From the NCBI GenBank assembly GCA_013398295.1, contig VZSF01010416.1, positions 270,098 to 334,097 of the forward strand: a stretch of DNA of 64,000 nucleotides, given 5' to 3'. The notes under the pieces are model-generated. The model was not told the DNA's origin. It made no database searches and worked only from the letters and a program-made list of their open reading frames with translations. The position numbers and the translations under genes were made by a program. Of this stretch, positions 1-12,020 are shown one piece after another. Position 1 is the stretch's first letter; the number at the start of each line of letters is the position of its first letter. This DNA comes from Chionis minor. Taxonomy: Eukaryota > Chordata > Aves > Charadriiformes > Chionididae.

Positions 1-176
1 CCAGCTGGCTGATGCTGTCTGGCAACAGGAGGTGAGGAGACAGGCTGTCTTCTTCGTCCATCTGCAGGGGCTTCAGGGAAGGAGAAGTCAGTGGGACCTG
101 CTCAGAAAGCTGGACAGCAGGCGGGGCTGTTGCCGAGGACCCTTCTAAGGCTGGACTCGTCTTTGTCGTCCTTGAA
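1..176 (-). CDS. Partial coding exon (exon A) of an unrecognised minus-strand gene
   Basis: Read on the minus strand, a pyrimidine/T-rich tract ending in gttttgcag (acceptor AG at 177-178) precedes an exon that stays open to the window edge in one frame. The other two frames hit stops (one after about 10 codons, one after about 24). The open frame starts with the third base of a split codon and gives 58 residues. The first half is rich in Ser, Thr, Pro and Ala (starting SRTTKTSPALEGSS). The second half is acidic and leucine-rich and includes MDEEDSLSPHLLLPDSISQL. This looks like an intrinsically disordered linker leading into a short hydrophobic/acidic motif. I see no catalytic motif, signal peptide or membrane segment. 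The phase matches exon B at 23971-24061, joining through an Asn codon (AA|T). The 3' end of the exon lies outside the window. I do not recognise the protein. Existence of the exon is well supported; function is unknown. Confidence 0.75.
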
Positions 177-579
177 CTGCAAAACACAACATTTAAACAT
201 TTCATGAATAAGCAAGGGACTGTGCTAAGACAAAGTGAAAGCAGGGGTCTGCACGGCTTACTGGGTCCTCCTAGCTGCTGAAAGTTGTACACGGAGAAAG
301 GCTTTTGCTCCAGGGCACCAACTAAAGACAGCGGTGGCATTTCCTAGCAAGCTTTCAAATAAACACTAAACTGAAAAAGAAGGAAAAGGCAGTTGATAAC
401 TCTATTGCTGTTTTCTGGCATTTTAATTACTTCTTACAGGCTTTAGAGCCTGTGGTAGGGGTCAACATCACCTCCCACGCTGGGCTGAAGGTTACATGGC
501 AAAACTGTGACTCTCTCCGAGGAAAACAGATACCTTAACAGAAGGTAATCATAAATTAATGAGATAACACTAGTTCCCT

Positions 580-581
<2 letters not shown>

Positions 582-612
<31 letters not shown>
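582..612. repeat. Poly-T homopolymer (31 nt)
   Basis: An uninterrupted T run on the plus strand (A run on the minus strand). I found no target-site duplication or gene-like body next to it that would make it the tail of a processed pseudogene. Confidence 0.95.
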
Positions 613-724
613 CAACTATGGATATCATCTGTGGAAAACAAGTCATTGTTTTAACTGCAATAATAATTATGCTTGTTCGTCCGAGTTAGGAGTGGTGACA
701 GGGTAGCCCAGACTGATGACAGAA

Positions 725-870
725 GCATGGTCTAACAGCGAGGCTGCTGGGATGGGATGTACGAGACCTGAACTCCAGCAGGTTTTGTAAAACAGAGGCA
801 TGAAGCACAAAAGGGGGTAAATGACCTCTCCAAAGTCACCTTGAAACCATACTGCCAGAGCTCTTCACTC
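725..870. mobile_element. MIR-like SINE remnants, apparently in opposed orientation
   Basis: Bases 725-775 resemble the tRNA-like head of a MIR-family SINE in plus orientation (catggtctaac followed by ctgctgggatggga and gagacctgaactcca). Bases 786-865 resemble the MIR body in minus orientation (aaacagaggcatgaagcaca, then taaatgacctctccaaagtc, then gccagagctc). Either two fragments abut or one element has been rearranged. It is old and diverged. Confidence 0.45.
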
Positions 871-3800
871 CTGCTTGAAATACTACCACCTCTTGCATCT
901 GACTGGAACTATGCAGAAAAGGGCCTTTTATTGTTTTCATCTTCTAGAGTTTCGCTAATTTTAGACAAAAGTCAATACAAACTCTCTCCTTTGGTATGTG
1001 GCCATGTCAACTTACATCTGTGAGCTAAGATAGCTGAAACAAAAACCTAATAAAACAGTACTGACACAGAGAGATGGGTTTTCCCTAACTTCAGTAGAAG
1101 TTTCTGTTTGGTCTTAATTGCAAGAGAGAAAAATTTTCTGTCTCTGGGATGGCCCAGTGAGTTGTAGGTAAAGAAAATGGTAAAGAGAATTAATAGGCGA
1201 TATGAAGCTGTGGTCTGCAAAACTATTTCTAATACATGGATGCTATGACTTTTATGACAGAAACAACTAAAGCCACGTGAAAAGTATTGCCTCCTGAGTG
1301 AAACCAGTAAGGCATTTTAATGAAAAAGTAATAAAAAAATCCTAACATTCATTGGTGACAATGTACAAAATGTGCTGCAAGTGAAACCACGTTTCATTTA
1401 TGGAACATTTTGTTCTTTTCCAAAAAGGTCACATCTACTAATGGCAGCTTTTTTTCTTTTTGATTTTTTTTGAAGTCCATTACAACAGCAGTCAAGATGG
1501 TCATCTCTATTTCCACTGCATCACGTTTCACCCAAAGGTCCTTCCAACAGCTACTGAGAATTAATCGTTACTACTACAAGACTCACTGGCAAAAACTACA
1601 GCAACTTTGTCACTTGTAGCCAACATTAATGAAGTTCTTCAGAGATTGTATGACAGATACAGAAAAGAAAGACACTTGTTTTAACTCATTCTAACATTCT
1701 CCAAGGTTGCTTTCATTAATAAAAGACACACGAAAATCCCATATTTTTCCTCTTTTTCTGAGCATTCAGACTTTCAGTAAGTCCTTTTGAAATTCATTCA
1801 TATTCACTCCGTGTTCTATTTTCCATCATAGAGACCTACTGGCTATGGATTTTTTTCCCCATTAAGACTTTCTTCCATGATTCATGTTGAGGATGAGTTT
1901 TCATCAGTATAGCAACTTTCTTCAAGAGATCTTGTCGCTCTCCAAAGCCTCCAAGACTTTTTAGGCTGTGACATAGGCTCATGGCTGAAGCAAAGCCATG
2001 TCCAGGCTCATGTAAAAGGAAAGGCTCTCATAGGTTTGCATTGGGTGGGTCCCTCAGGCCACAGATGACAGTTCGTAATTTTTATCCAACCATGATGGTG
2101 GATCAGTGAAGTATTAACATCCAAATGCAGCCATTTAGAAGCTTGGAAGATAACATGGTGCAAATTTGGATAGGATAGGTTAGGCAGGTAGGAAAGAAGG
2201 ACCTGGTCCAAGCATCTACAAACACCACGTGGGCAACTGCAATGGCAGCAGGCAGCAACGGGTGGCAAGAAAGCCCTGGCCTCATCACCTCCTGAACTTA
2301 TGCCAAAGCAATGGGAATACAAGCTGGTTGATACTGCCCAAGGACAGCTTGTTCTGACACTGCTCTAGATACCTCTGCTCTTCACCATGTGGTGTGAATT
2401 CACCCAGATCTTCCTGCAGCCAAGCGCACCAGGGAGAAGAGCACTACCCTGGCCACAAGGCTGTGGTGGGCAAAAACATGTTAAGAAGGCAAGAACATGG
2501 AGCAGACATGAGAGAGTCCAAAGCTGACAGAAAATGTGATCATCGCAGCTGGGACTGAACTGTTGCCAAGATTGCTGTTTCCATTAACTTTCTTCTCCTT
2601 GCCACTGAAATCATGCCTTCTGTTCTGATCAGTCAGTAATTACCCAAGACGCTGAAGGTAGGAGCAACCCCCACATTAGTCCACATTAGCCAGCTCAAGG
2701 CTGGGGCCGCCATTTGTTCCTTGAATGGTCTTAGAGACATCTGAACACATACTTTCCACCTTTTAACACCTACCATTTTGTTATGTGTGTTTACCTTGCT
2801 CTGAGCTCCTAGTAAACTGGAACCAGTAGAGAGGTGTTTTTATGGGCTGAGATTTTAGAAACCACTTAAGACGACTGGCAGCTCACTTCTTATTAAAATT
2901 AATGAGTTTGGGCATCAAAATCCCAGTGGTGGCTTTGAAAGCTTCTAGCTTAATTGTTTCCACTACCATCACATGAGCCACAGGTTGTAAACTCGATATT
3001 TCAGAACATTCTTTGGGAAGAGAATAAATAAACACTGAAGAAACGTTAAAATGTTGTAACCTAAAGAGGGTTATAAACTAACCACTTGTACTTTAGAGTC
3101 GATGCATGGGGAATAGCTCCACAGTGGCAACTGTATATTACATTTGGTCGATACTTGTTCCATTATTCCTGTACTACTAATAATTACCCTAAGACCTAGG
3201 AGGGACTGTTGAAGGCTATGTGTTGATGCATGCTTGCTTCTTTCAAAAAAATGACATTTTTAAAAAACCGATTTAATAAATCTAGAGATCTGGTTGTTTT
3301 CAAATCTGATCATCATCCTACAGACATTCAACCAGAAGTAAAATCAAAACTTTTAATCCCACGCAATATGGATATTTAATCCAAATATACTGTAAGAATA
3401 TTTAACTATTTTAATTCAAAGTAGGGTAGACCTCCTATCAGAAGATAACTTTCCCACTGATTTCAGTATAAATTCTATTAACACACCCAGCTCGAAGATA
3501 AAAAACTCACATCTGCAATAGGATACCTGGACAACAGATCTCCCTGTTGTGTGAAACTTTACTGTTAGATTCAACTGATCATTTTATGGACTATTTCATG
3601 CCTTTCCTTTGGTCTCAGACTCAATGCACTCTGTTAGCACAGCTGCACTGTATGAAACCATAGGGATATAATACACTTTTTTCCCCACTCCTTCACTACT
3701 GCTGAGACAGCTTTTTCAAGATACATAGTTGTTTTTAAAGCCAGAGAAAAAGCAAGGCTGGTTTGCCATTTGTGAGGCCACCGTGCTTTTTCTGAAGAAA

Positions 3801-5784
3801 GAGTGAGAAAGTACCACCCAAATATCTGGGTCCGCACAAAGATCTCAGAGATTTTTCATGAATAACTTGATACAACTCCAGGCTTAGAGGTTCCACCCAT
3901 TTTTAAATCTATCATTCCCTCATGGGGTGGTCTTTGAGAAACTAGAAGTATTTCAGGCCCTTAGGTGGGTTTTTTGTCATCTCTGACCTTAATTTCCTTC
4001 CCTGGGATGCACAGTTCTGCAAAGCAAGTTCTCCAAAATAATGGAGTCCAAATAAGAAAACTTGTGAGTCTCAGCAAATATCCTATGTGGCTTAAGGTAC
4101 AGAAAACAGAGTGAAAACAGGAAAACATTTATTCTTGCTAGTTCTTGAAAACGCTTAATCCGCAGACAAAAAGCCCTGTGGTTTTGTTTCACTTCTGGTG
4201 AAATTTGCCATCCTTTTCTAATTCTTTTCAAGAATTAAAAGAACAAAACAAAACACACAAGTTGTTTATGCTAAGCTGCATGCTCCATCAGGCTGTCTCA
4301 GCATTTCTCTCTCTGCCTCGTGGTCTCTGGTGTCACTCTGCGCTGGCACTGACAATAGAAAATTGACTCATCATCAGGATTTTGCTTGGGTTATCGAGTG
4401 GATCTGGTCAGAAAAATTACATTAACATCATGAAGTCCTGTAATAGCTTCTTTTCATAATTCCCAGACTCAAAATTGCCCAAGTCCAACTTTCATTCAAG
4501 CCCAAGCCACCTGGCAGTCTGGCCGTGCCTTTCTCCCTGCCCAGGCAAGCATCTTCCTACACCTCACATCAGGTATCCACCTTCTGCAGCTCAGAGGGCC
4601 GTGACCATCTCTGGGTTTGATAACCTCCACAGGGTCAGTCACAGCATCTGTGTTTCATTCCTGCTCTGAACGGCCCTTGAGAATAGCCCACCGTTCCCCA
4701 CTGGTGGAGGCTGTGTGGTGTTAACGCTACACCTTGCATCACACCTCATCCCAACCAACAGGGACTTCCCCAACCACCGGTTTACTGACAATTGTCCGAG
4801 GGAGCACGAGGCAGGGCAGACCCCACTAATGCCTCTGCCCACTGACCCTGCTGGAGAAACGCTCACAACATTTGGGGTGAGTCCCATCAAGCCTCCCCTG
4901 GGCTTCAGCAGGGCGAGGTGCTTGCCCTTGCTTTAGCTCATGAGAGAGGACATGCCTTTGCTGACCATACACATCTTCCACACAAATAAACCGTCAATCT
5001 GTTTTTTCAGCAATCTTGCGGTAATGTTTCTGTTCCCTCAGATATGTGCAGAGTCTTCTAAAATGCAACTTTGCCAATTTGTTATTTGCATCTTGCCTTT
5101 GTAGTGCGAGCAATGGAAAAGTTTTGCTCAGAAGACTGCCGTGCTTTGCACACGCTTCCAAGTACAGCAGCATCGCTGAGGTTTTCTTGCTTCGATTTTC
5201 AGAACTGTCAGGGCAAGATTTCGTTTCATCAAGAGAGAAGCTGTGGTGATAGCAAGGAATGTGTGATGTGGCAGCTTTATCCTTATGCCACCGGTCTTGG
5301 GATGCACCCGGATGACAGCCAGACACTAAGTTAAGAGCATTTTATTCCAGACGGATTCTCATGAATGCCAGTTTGGGAGTCTTTGTCAAGGCAGGAATTT
5401 GTCAGTCCCTTGCACGCACCCTTGCTCCCCTTGCCACAGGCCACAGAGACATCTGTTTCTTGCTTTTTTTTCCTTACGCATCTCTCGGAGAGAGCAGTTG
5501 TGCACACCCACAAGACGGGCACCAGAATGCCCTGTCCCACAAAAAGTTTTACATATTTTTTCTCTTCCACGCTAGGATGAAACTCAGATTTTCAAAGCTC
5601 TTGGGAGAGCAGCAAACAAAAGGAGAACAGAAAACCAGGCAGAAATCCTAACCCACCCCAGCATAGCTTATAGGGCCCCTTACTAGTGATGTGAAGCACA
5701 CATTTAGACCACGGTCTCTCACATAGCCAGGTGACACTAGCGCATACCACCACGGAGTTCACCTCCTTGAAGATGAAAGCATGT

Positions 5785-5820
5785 GCGTGTATATATATAC
5801 ACATATATATATATATATTT
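5785..5820. repeat. AT/AC microsatellite
   Basis: Alternating tg/ta/ca dinucleotides leading into a pure (AT)n run. Simple sequence, probably length-polymorphic. Confidence 0.9.
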
Positions 5821-8764
5821 AACTGCAAAAGAGAGTAACTCCAAACAACAGATTGGAGAACTAGATTCTCTCAATACCCAACTTATCTGAGCTGCTTCAG
5901 GTAACTGCCATAAATTACTGAGGACGAATTCAGGCTCAAGAGACAGCAAAAGAGGATACCTGTGAAATCCATGTTTATTCATTCACCTGATTGGCTTAAC
6001 TATAATGAGATTATTTTATGTAGGATGCAGCCCCTTAAGCCTGTACGCTAAAGTTAAAGCATTTCCATTTCTTAACAGAATTTGGAAACAAAATTGTTTT
6101 TTTCAGTCGTCTACATCTCATGAGCAGTTAAATTAGGTTAAGTCATTAAATTAGATTACAGTCCACCCAAAACTTGGATGGTATCTCTGGACTCAGAATC
6201 CATGTCAGAGTATTTCTCTGGGAAGAACCACTGTTGTTCAAGACCCGTGACCTTAGTTTGAAATGGAATTTGGTCCTCAGAATACAAATATATATATGTG
6301 AACCCTCAACTCTCTGGATAAATGAAGTTAAAAGCTTGTGAGGTCAAGATATTCCCATGGATGGTGATGGGAAGTTTGAGAAACTATAAAAGTGAACAAA
6401 ACTTTTGTTATCTATTCCATTTCATTAAAAGTGGAGCTGATCTGGGGCATAGGAGAAGAAATGCAAACTTTTTACAACTTAAGCGGTTGAATTTTCTGAA
6501 GAAAAGAGAGGACAGCTGAAACATTTGTAACGTGCCATTTCCACATTTTCATATGAAATCTTTTATTTCAGAAAAGTCAAAATGTTTCATTTCAGCACTT
6601 TCTGAACAAAGCTTTTCACGATTTTTTTTAAGTCTTCTGTTTTCAAAGACTTAAATTCTACAAAGTGGCCTTTTTTGTTTAAAAATTGATCCCAATTAAA
6701 AAGAAAAACCCAACTAATAAATAAAAATGACAAAAACCAACAAAACCCAACCACTGCCTTCAAAAATGTCCTCAAAATGTTCCACTGAAGTTTACTCTGA
6801 ACTTATTTCCCCTTCTCGACTCTTTGGTTCAATTCTTGAACTGAATAATCCTTTGTTTAAGCATCTTTCGTGTAAACTGTGTAAGCTGCACACTCCAGCC
6901 TCAGAAGATGGGCCATACCCACAGAAGAAGGATGGGTTCCCACATTAATAGTAAATAAGATCCTACGCGTGGCACACAAAGCCTCACCTCAAACTCTATT
7001 CCCTAGATTTTCACTGTTTTACTATCACCATACCAATTTAGTGCTAAGCTATTTCCGCCTGGGTAATTTGGTTTAAGCAAAATATTCATAATACAGCTGC
7101 CTTTGGCGCCTCACTGTCTTACGAAGTTGTACTTAAAAAGCTCCTTGGACAGATATCTATTCCACAGATCAAGATGGGCTCTTTTCTGCTCAAGCGTCCT
7201 GCTGCACCATGGGAGCACCTAGCAATGCAGCTGTCCTGGAACATCTGGTTTGCTCTGGAATTCTACTTCACAGAGGAGAGAAAGGGATTCACATTAAAAT
7301 TACAACTTCTGTATGTCCATGTACCACTGAAAGACTTGCCACATAACGTTATCTGAAATGTTTCAGCTTCTTCTAACACATTTTTGAGTGCTGACTTGCA
7401 AAGAATTTTCAGTATTTCTGCTTTCCCTCCCTGATTTTGGACAGAAACAAATGCTGGAGTATCAGTATTACCTCTGGAGTGGAAATCCTGACTTCTCCCC
7501 AAATTTGCCATTTCTGATCAATCTAAAGTGATGATATTACACCACAAAAGCGGATTTCAGGGTTGCATTTTTCTTGAACTGGAATACTTTCAAGCTTTAT
7601 TCCACACTGTTTTATCTGTTATTGCTTGAAAACCACTAGTAACAAGAGTAAATATATTGCTCTTTTCTTTTAATAACTTTTAAATAAACACCTACACATT
7701 GCTGTAATAAAGAACAATGGTGGACATATTACTGGGCAATGTAATCTCTGTTTCCTCTTCATAAACTCTCTGATCTTTATATGTTTCTTCAAGGTGATGT
7801 CATATTAATTATACACAGCAGATTTTTCAGGTGCTGGAAATTAACTTCCACCATTCAACAGGTTCCGTAAAGCATAAAATTCTTACCCAGTTCAGTCCAA
7901 CCACCAAGTTTCTTCAGATCTAACTGTGACACTTTCAAAGAGTTGGTTTGGGCTTAGCTTTTGGGTGAGTCCTGATTCTATGGCATATTTACAGTGGTTT
8001 GGGTAGTGTCTGAGAAACCTGACAACGGCGACCAAATGCCACCATCTCAGCTCAGCAGTTACTCAGACTCAGATTCCAGAGACCAGAAAGCAAGTCAAGG
8101 GATGAACAAATTCTTCTTTCTCCTGCAGCTGCCACAATCAAACCAGAAATACTCATCAAAATTTGTCTCCCTCCTACTTCCATTTTAAGTCATCTCCCGA
8201 TGTCTATGATGGTCTGCTCCTCTCTAGTCATCATCAGCTTTTGGGACGCTGAGCTGTACAGCCATGTGTAAAAGTAGGTTTGCTAACTCAGTTGCAAAAC
8301 TATTCTTATCTAATGCATTGTTATTCTCAAACCACTCCTGACCTCAGTTTAAGCATAGAAAAGGAAGTGAGAATGCATTTGTTCCATCCCAGTAGCTGTC
8401 ATCCAGACATGTTACAAGATTGAGAAGATGACTGACCAAAAAAAATAATCCTGAACTGGCTGCTTGATTTTCATTCCTCAGTAGAATTACAGCTAATACG
8501 CAACTGCCGTCTGTATTTTACTCATTTGCAATCCAAATTGGATTCTGCTCCCAGATTATCTCCTTTGGGAATTGGTTTCCCTTCTCTGCTGGATCCTACA
8601 GAGAGAAGAAACATCTGCAGGAGTCCATATTTTCCATCACACCTTAAAAATAAACTCTCTACAGAGACATCAACTAAGGTACCAAATGCTTAGCTTGAGG
8701 GACTCAACCATTTTCACAGACTTAAACTAAAGGCAGATTATTCAACCTATGCCTGTCGCTGCTT

Positions 8765-8865
8765 CCCGCACTTCCCTCTGATGCTCTTGAAGCCAGGCCC
8801 CGGCAGCAGGGATGAGATACTGAGTGGATCACAAATCTGTACAAGCATGGCAACTTGTCTTCCTT
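8765..8865 (+). mobile_element. Ancient CR1/L3-type 3' tail
   Basis: The order of elements fits the old amniote CR1 3' UTR: 'cctctgatgctcttg' (like cctctgaagcatc), then gccccggcagcagggatgag followed by atactgagtggatcacaaat (like 'ggatactgggctggatgaac'), then acaagcatggcaacttgtct (like 'cagtatggcaattctt'). It is diverged and short with no coding content. Assigned by pattern only. Confidence 0.55.
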
Positions 8866-10521
8866 AAGTACCTTGTTCAATCCAGGCTCTTACAATTGCA
8901 AGACGACAGATAACGCAGGCACATAAGTAGCTGCTATCACTAGAAGGAGAGAGACATGGACCACTTAAACGGAGCAGCAGGCAGAAGTGTGGAACCAAAG
9001 AGCCATAAGAAGACCATGCCGGCAAGAGACCCCACATCTCTGTTAACACTGAATCCACTTTTCCTCTCTGTAGCCGACATTGTAAAACATCTGATCAGCT
9101 TAGCCATTAATGGCTGCTGAGCTAAAAAAAGTAACATGGAGTTGGTCTGCCTTTCTCCAAAATACTGTTATAGCCCATTAGCATTGTTTTTATCACAGGG
9201 CCTGAGTGTTTCCAAGAAAAGAACAAAACAGTTGTCAGAAACTGTATTCAGACAACACTTCAGCCTGTCTCTGGGCATTTTTACTGTGTGGTAACGGACA
9301 GAGTCCTTGAAACATGATGAAGGCAGGAGTGTTTGTCCTCCAAACTCCATCTGCTTTAATGTCTCATGCTCTTCTACCAATCCTAATGGTAACGGACTTC
9401 ACAGAACGTCTCTACATATTAGCGTGGTTTCACCTGGGCTTCCTCTCTGTATTAACTCATGCTGATGAAACTGCTTGTATCAAACACATATTTCTCTCTG
9501 ACAAACTCATCCTTCATCAAAATTCTTCATTAATGAAGCATGCACATTGCTGCTGAAACCTTAAGGAAGAAAAGAAGGTTTTATAGATTCTTTTTTTGGT
9601 TGTTAATTGAAACCTATGAGTTTAGACCTTGAACTACAGCTTGAATATCTAGGAGGCATCTGAGACCACAAAAAAGACTGACTTTTAATGAACTCTGGCA
9701 AAGCTCACTGACTAGTTACAAACAATGGGGCCCTGGCCTTCTCCCCTTAAAACAGAAAAACTTGCACTGACCCCAGAAAATCTCTCCTTCGTTGCAATGC
9801 CTATTATTATTTTTATTGGTGCATTTAAGAATCCCAGAAATGAACTACACACACACATTAAAGAGCTCCATCTCAGCAAGCTGACAAGCAAAGAGTATGA
9901 GATGATGACAGACAGGTATAGTCAGAGTATCATGAGGGTACAATAACCCAGCACTCAACCGGTAAAGCCTTTGCAGCCCCCCTCCCTGAACTCTGCTGTA
10001 GATCTCATTGCAAAGGAGCTTTGGGGGCTCACCTGCTTCAAGGAATAACCAACACAGATGAAAACGCTGGAGGAGGAGGAGGAAAAAGGTCTCCATAAAG
10101 GCAATGCTTCCTTCCTCCTGTGCCTCACTGGTTAGCACTGGCCACCAGAAGTCATGGAGATCTACATAGGTCCCCTACTACCAGCCACTGCTGAGGAAAG
10201 AGGGAGGAGAGTGATTAGTCTTTGGAGCAATGCTGGTGTCAATCATCTTCCAATGGAGGAAAGGGAGGGAATGTCCATGCATGGCTACCAGGGGCTTTCT
10301 GCTGGCCCAGCAGAAGAATTAGGCCAACTGTCTTCCTTGGCCAGAGACATATCAACATCCTCAGGTGTTGTTTGTGTAATCTCTGCATATTTAATTTTTC
10401 AAAGAAAAATCAAATAGATAGTCAGTGGTTGAAATCTTCACTGGGGATGCTTTGCAAACGTGAATGACAGATGGCTCTTGTCACAAGCTTGAACAGGACC
10501 AAATTCTAAATAAACTGTTTA

Positions 10522-10550
10522 TACACACGCACACACAGACATACACAAAA
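10522..10550. repeat. Imperfect (CA)n microsatellite
   Basis: A short run of cacacgcacacacagacata type, degenerate CA repeat. Confidence 0.8.
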
Positions 10551-11831
10551 CCAGCGACTAAGCCGAGCTCTCCTCCCATGAAGAGAACCCCACACGGCAG
10601 AAAGTGAAACACCCGGAAAATGAAAACCACTTGTTCTGCTGCTCCCCAGAGCACAGCAAATCATTTAGGAAGCCTACTCCCTCCATTGTATGAGCATGTG
10701 TGTTTTCTTAGTCTGTGTCTATTTGTTTGTTTGCCTGGAAACGCTTTATCTAAGTGCCAGTCGTTTGAGAGGGTATCACAGCCTAGTATTTGCAACACTG
10801 CTGAGCTACTGAAAAGCATGGAATATCTCAAGTCCAACAGACGTCAGAGACTCATCAGAACTATGCCTGGCATCTGGCATGGGTTCTAGCAGTCACATTA
10901 GCTTCTTATCACTACACAAAGCTGGAATGCTTTGAGAGTGACCAAACTAGGACTTCTCCTGAGGTGGTGCTGTAATCCAGCCCACGCTACAGAAAAGCCA
11001 ATATTCCTTTGCCAGCAGAGCAATTCTATTCTCAGAGTAATTTGGCAATTTAAAGTTGGGTTTTTTAAAATGTATTATTGAAGTGAACTGTCTTTTCTCT
11101 TCACAGAGAGTATGCCTTCCTAACTAGCCTCACGGGATCAGGTTATCTCTACAACATGGCTTGCACCGGAACATACACTTCATTTTCAAAGGGTCTGGAG
11201 GAGAAAGGGTTCAACTTGTGTGCTTGCAGCCTTCATTCAGCTTTTGCCACTGTTGCTTAATCCACACTAAATATCATTCCTTGCTAGTTCTCCTGTAAGG
11301 CACTTCATCTTTCTATAGGTGAGGACTCCTCTCTAGCTCAGACCACCTTCCACTGCAAGTGTTGGATTAACAGCACAGGTCAGGGATGCTGCCTTAGCCA
11401 AAAGGGTCCTGGGGGAACCCTATTTTCTGCTATGCTGCCTACACAGCAGAGGTAAATTTATGTTGGTGTCAGACATAGAAAACCCTTGACTTTTTTTTCT
11501 GCAGTTGCAGTCTACCCTGGCAGCTAAGATCAGTGCTGGATAGGTGACATCTCTGTACCACAAGTGTGAGACTGACAGACATGTACAAGGCAGTACAAAG
11601 CCCAGAAACAAAAAAGCCCGTACAAATCTTCCACCCTCTCTAGAGGCAGCTGCACGCAGGGAACATCTGTACAGCAAAGTGCTGAGAGGAGCGGGCGAAT
11701 CCCAGGCACTGGGAAGAAGACTCAGATGACCTCCGTGTCATGCTCCGTGGTGGCCGAGATGTGTTTTGTGTTTATTCAGAGCAGCACAGCGCTGCCAGGG
11801 CTTTCACAGCTCTCCCGGCCCATTGAGGGAT

Positions 11832-12020
11832 CGCCCAGTGGCTTAGTGGTTAGCAGTTTAACCAATGCTAAAGTAGCTGTACCATCACAGTTTCTCTAAA
11901 GGAATTAAAAAACCCCTTTATGCCGCAGTTTTCCATCCACCCATGGGGATAACTCCCCACCTCACCTGAATTCAGTGAGAAGAAATACAGCACAGATTCA
12001 GAGACGCTGTGCTGGTGAGG
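11832..12020 (+). mobile_element. MIR-like amniote SINE remnant
   Basis: A head-like segment cccagtggcttagtggttag is followed, after a diverged middle, by gccgcagttttccatccacc and catggggataactccccacc, which resemble the MIR body 'cctcagtttccccatctgtaaaatggggataac'. A 3' part 'gaagaaatacagcacagattcagag' resembles the MIR tail 'ataaatacat..aagattgtgag'. The order and spacing fit a nearly full-length, highly diverged copy. Confidence 0.6.

Noticed and set aside
582..720. Poly-T as the tail of a minus-strand processed pseudogene
   Set aside because: No target-site duplication and no gene-like body adjacent to the run.
7887..7923. Minus-strand 37-nt segment LDLKKLGGWTEL with donor GTAAGA
   Set aside because: The phase does not fit exon B or exon A, and the acceptor lacks a pyrimidine tract.
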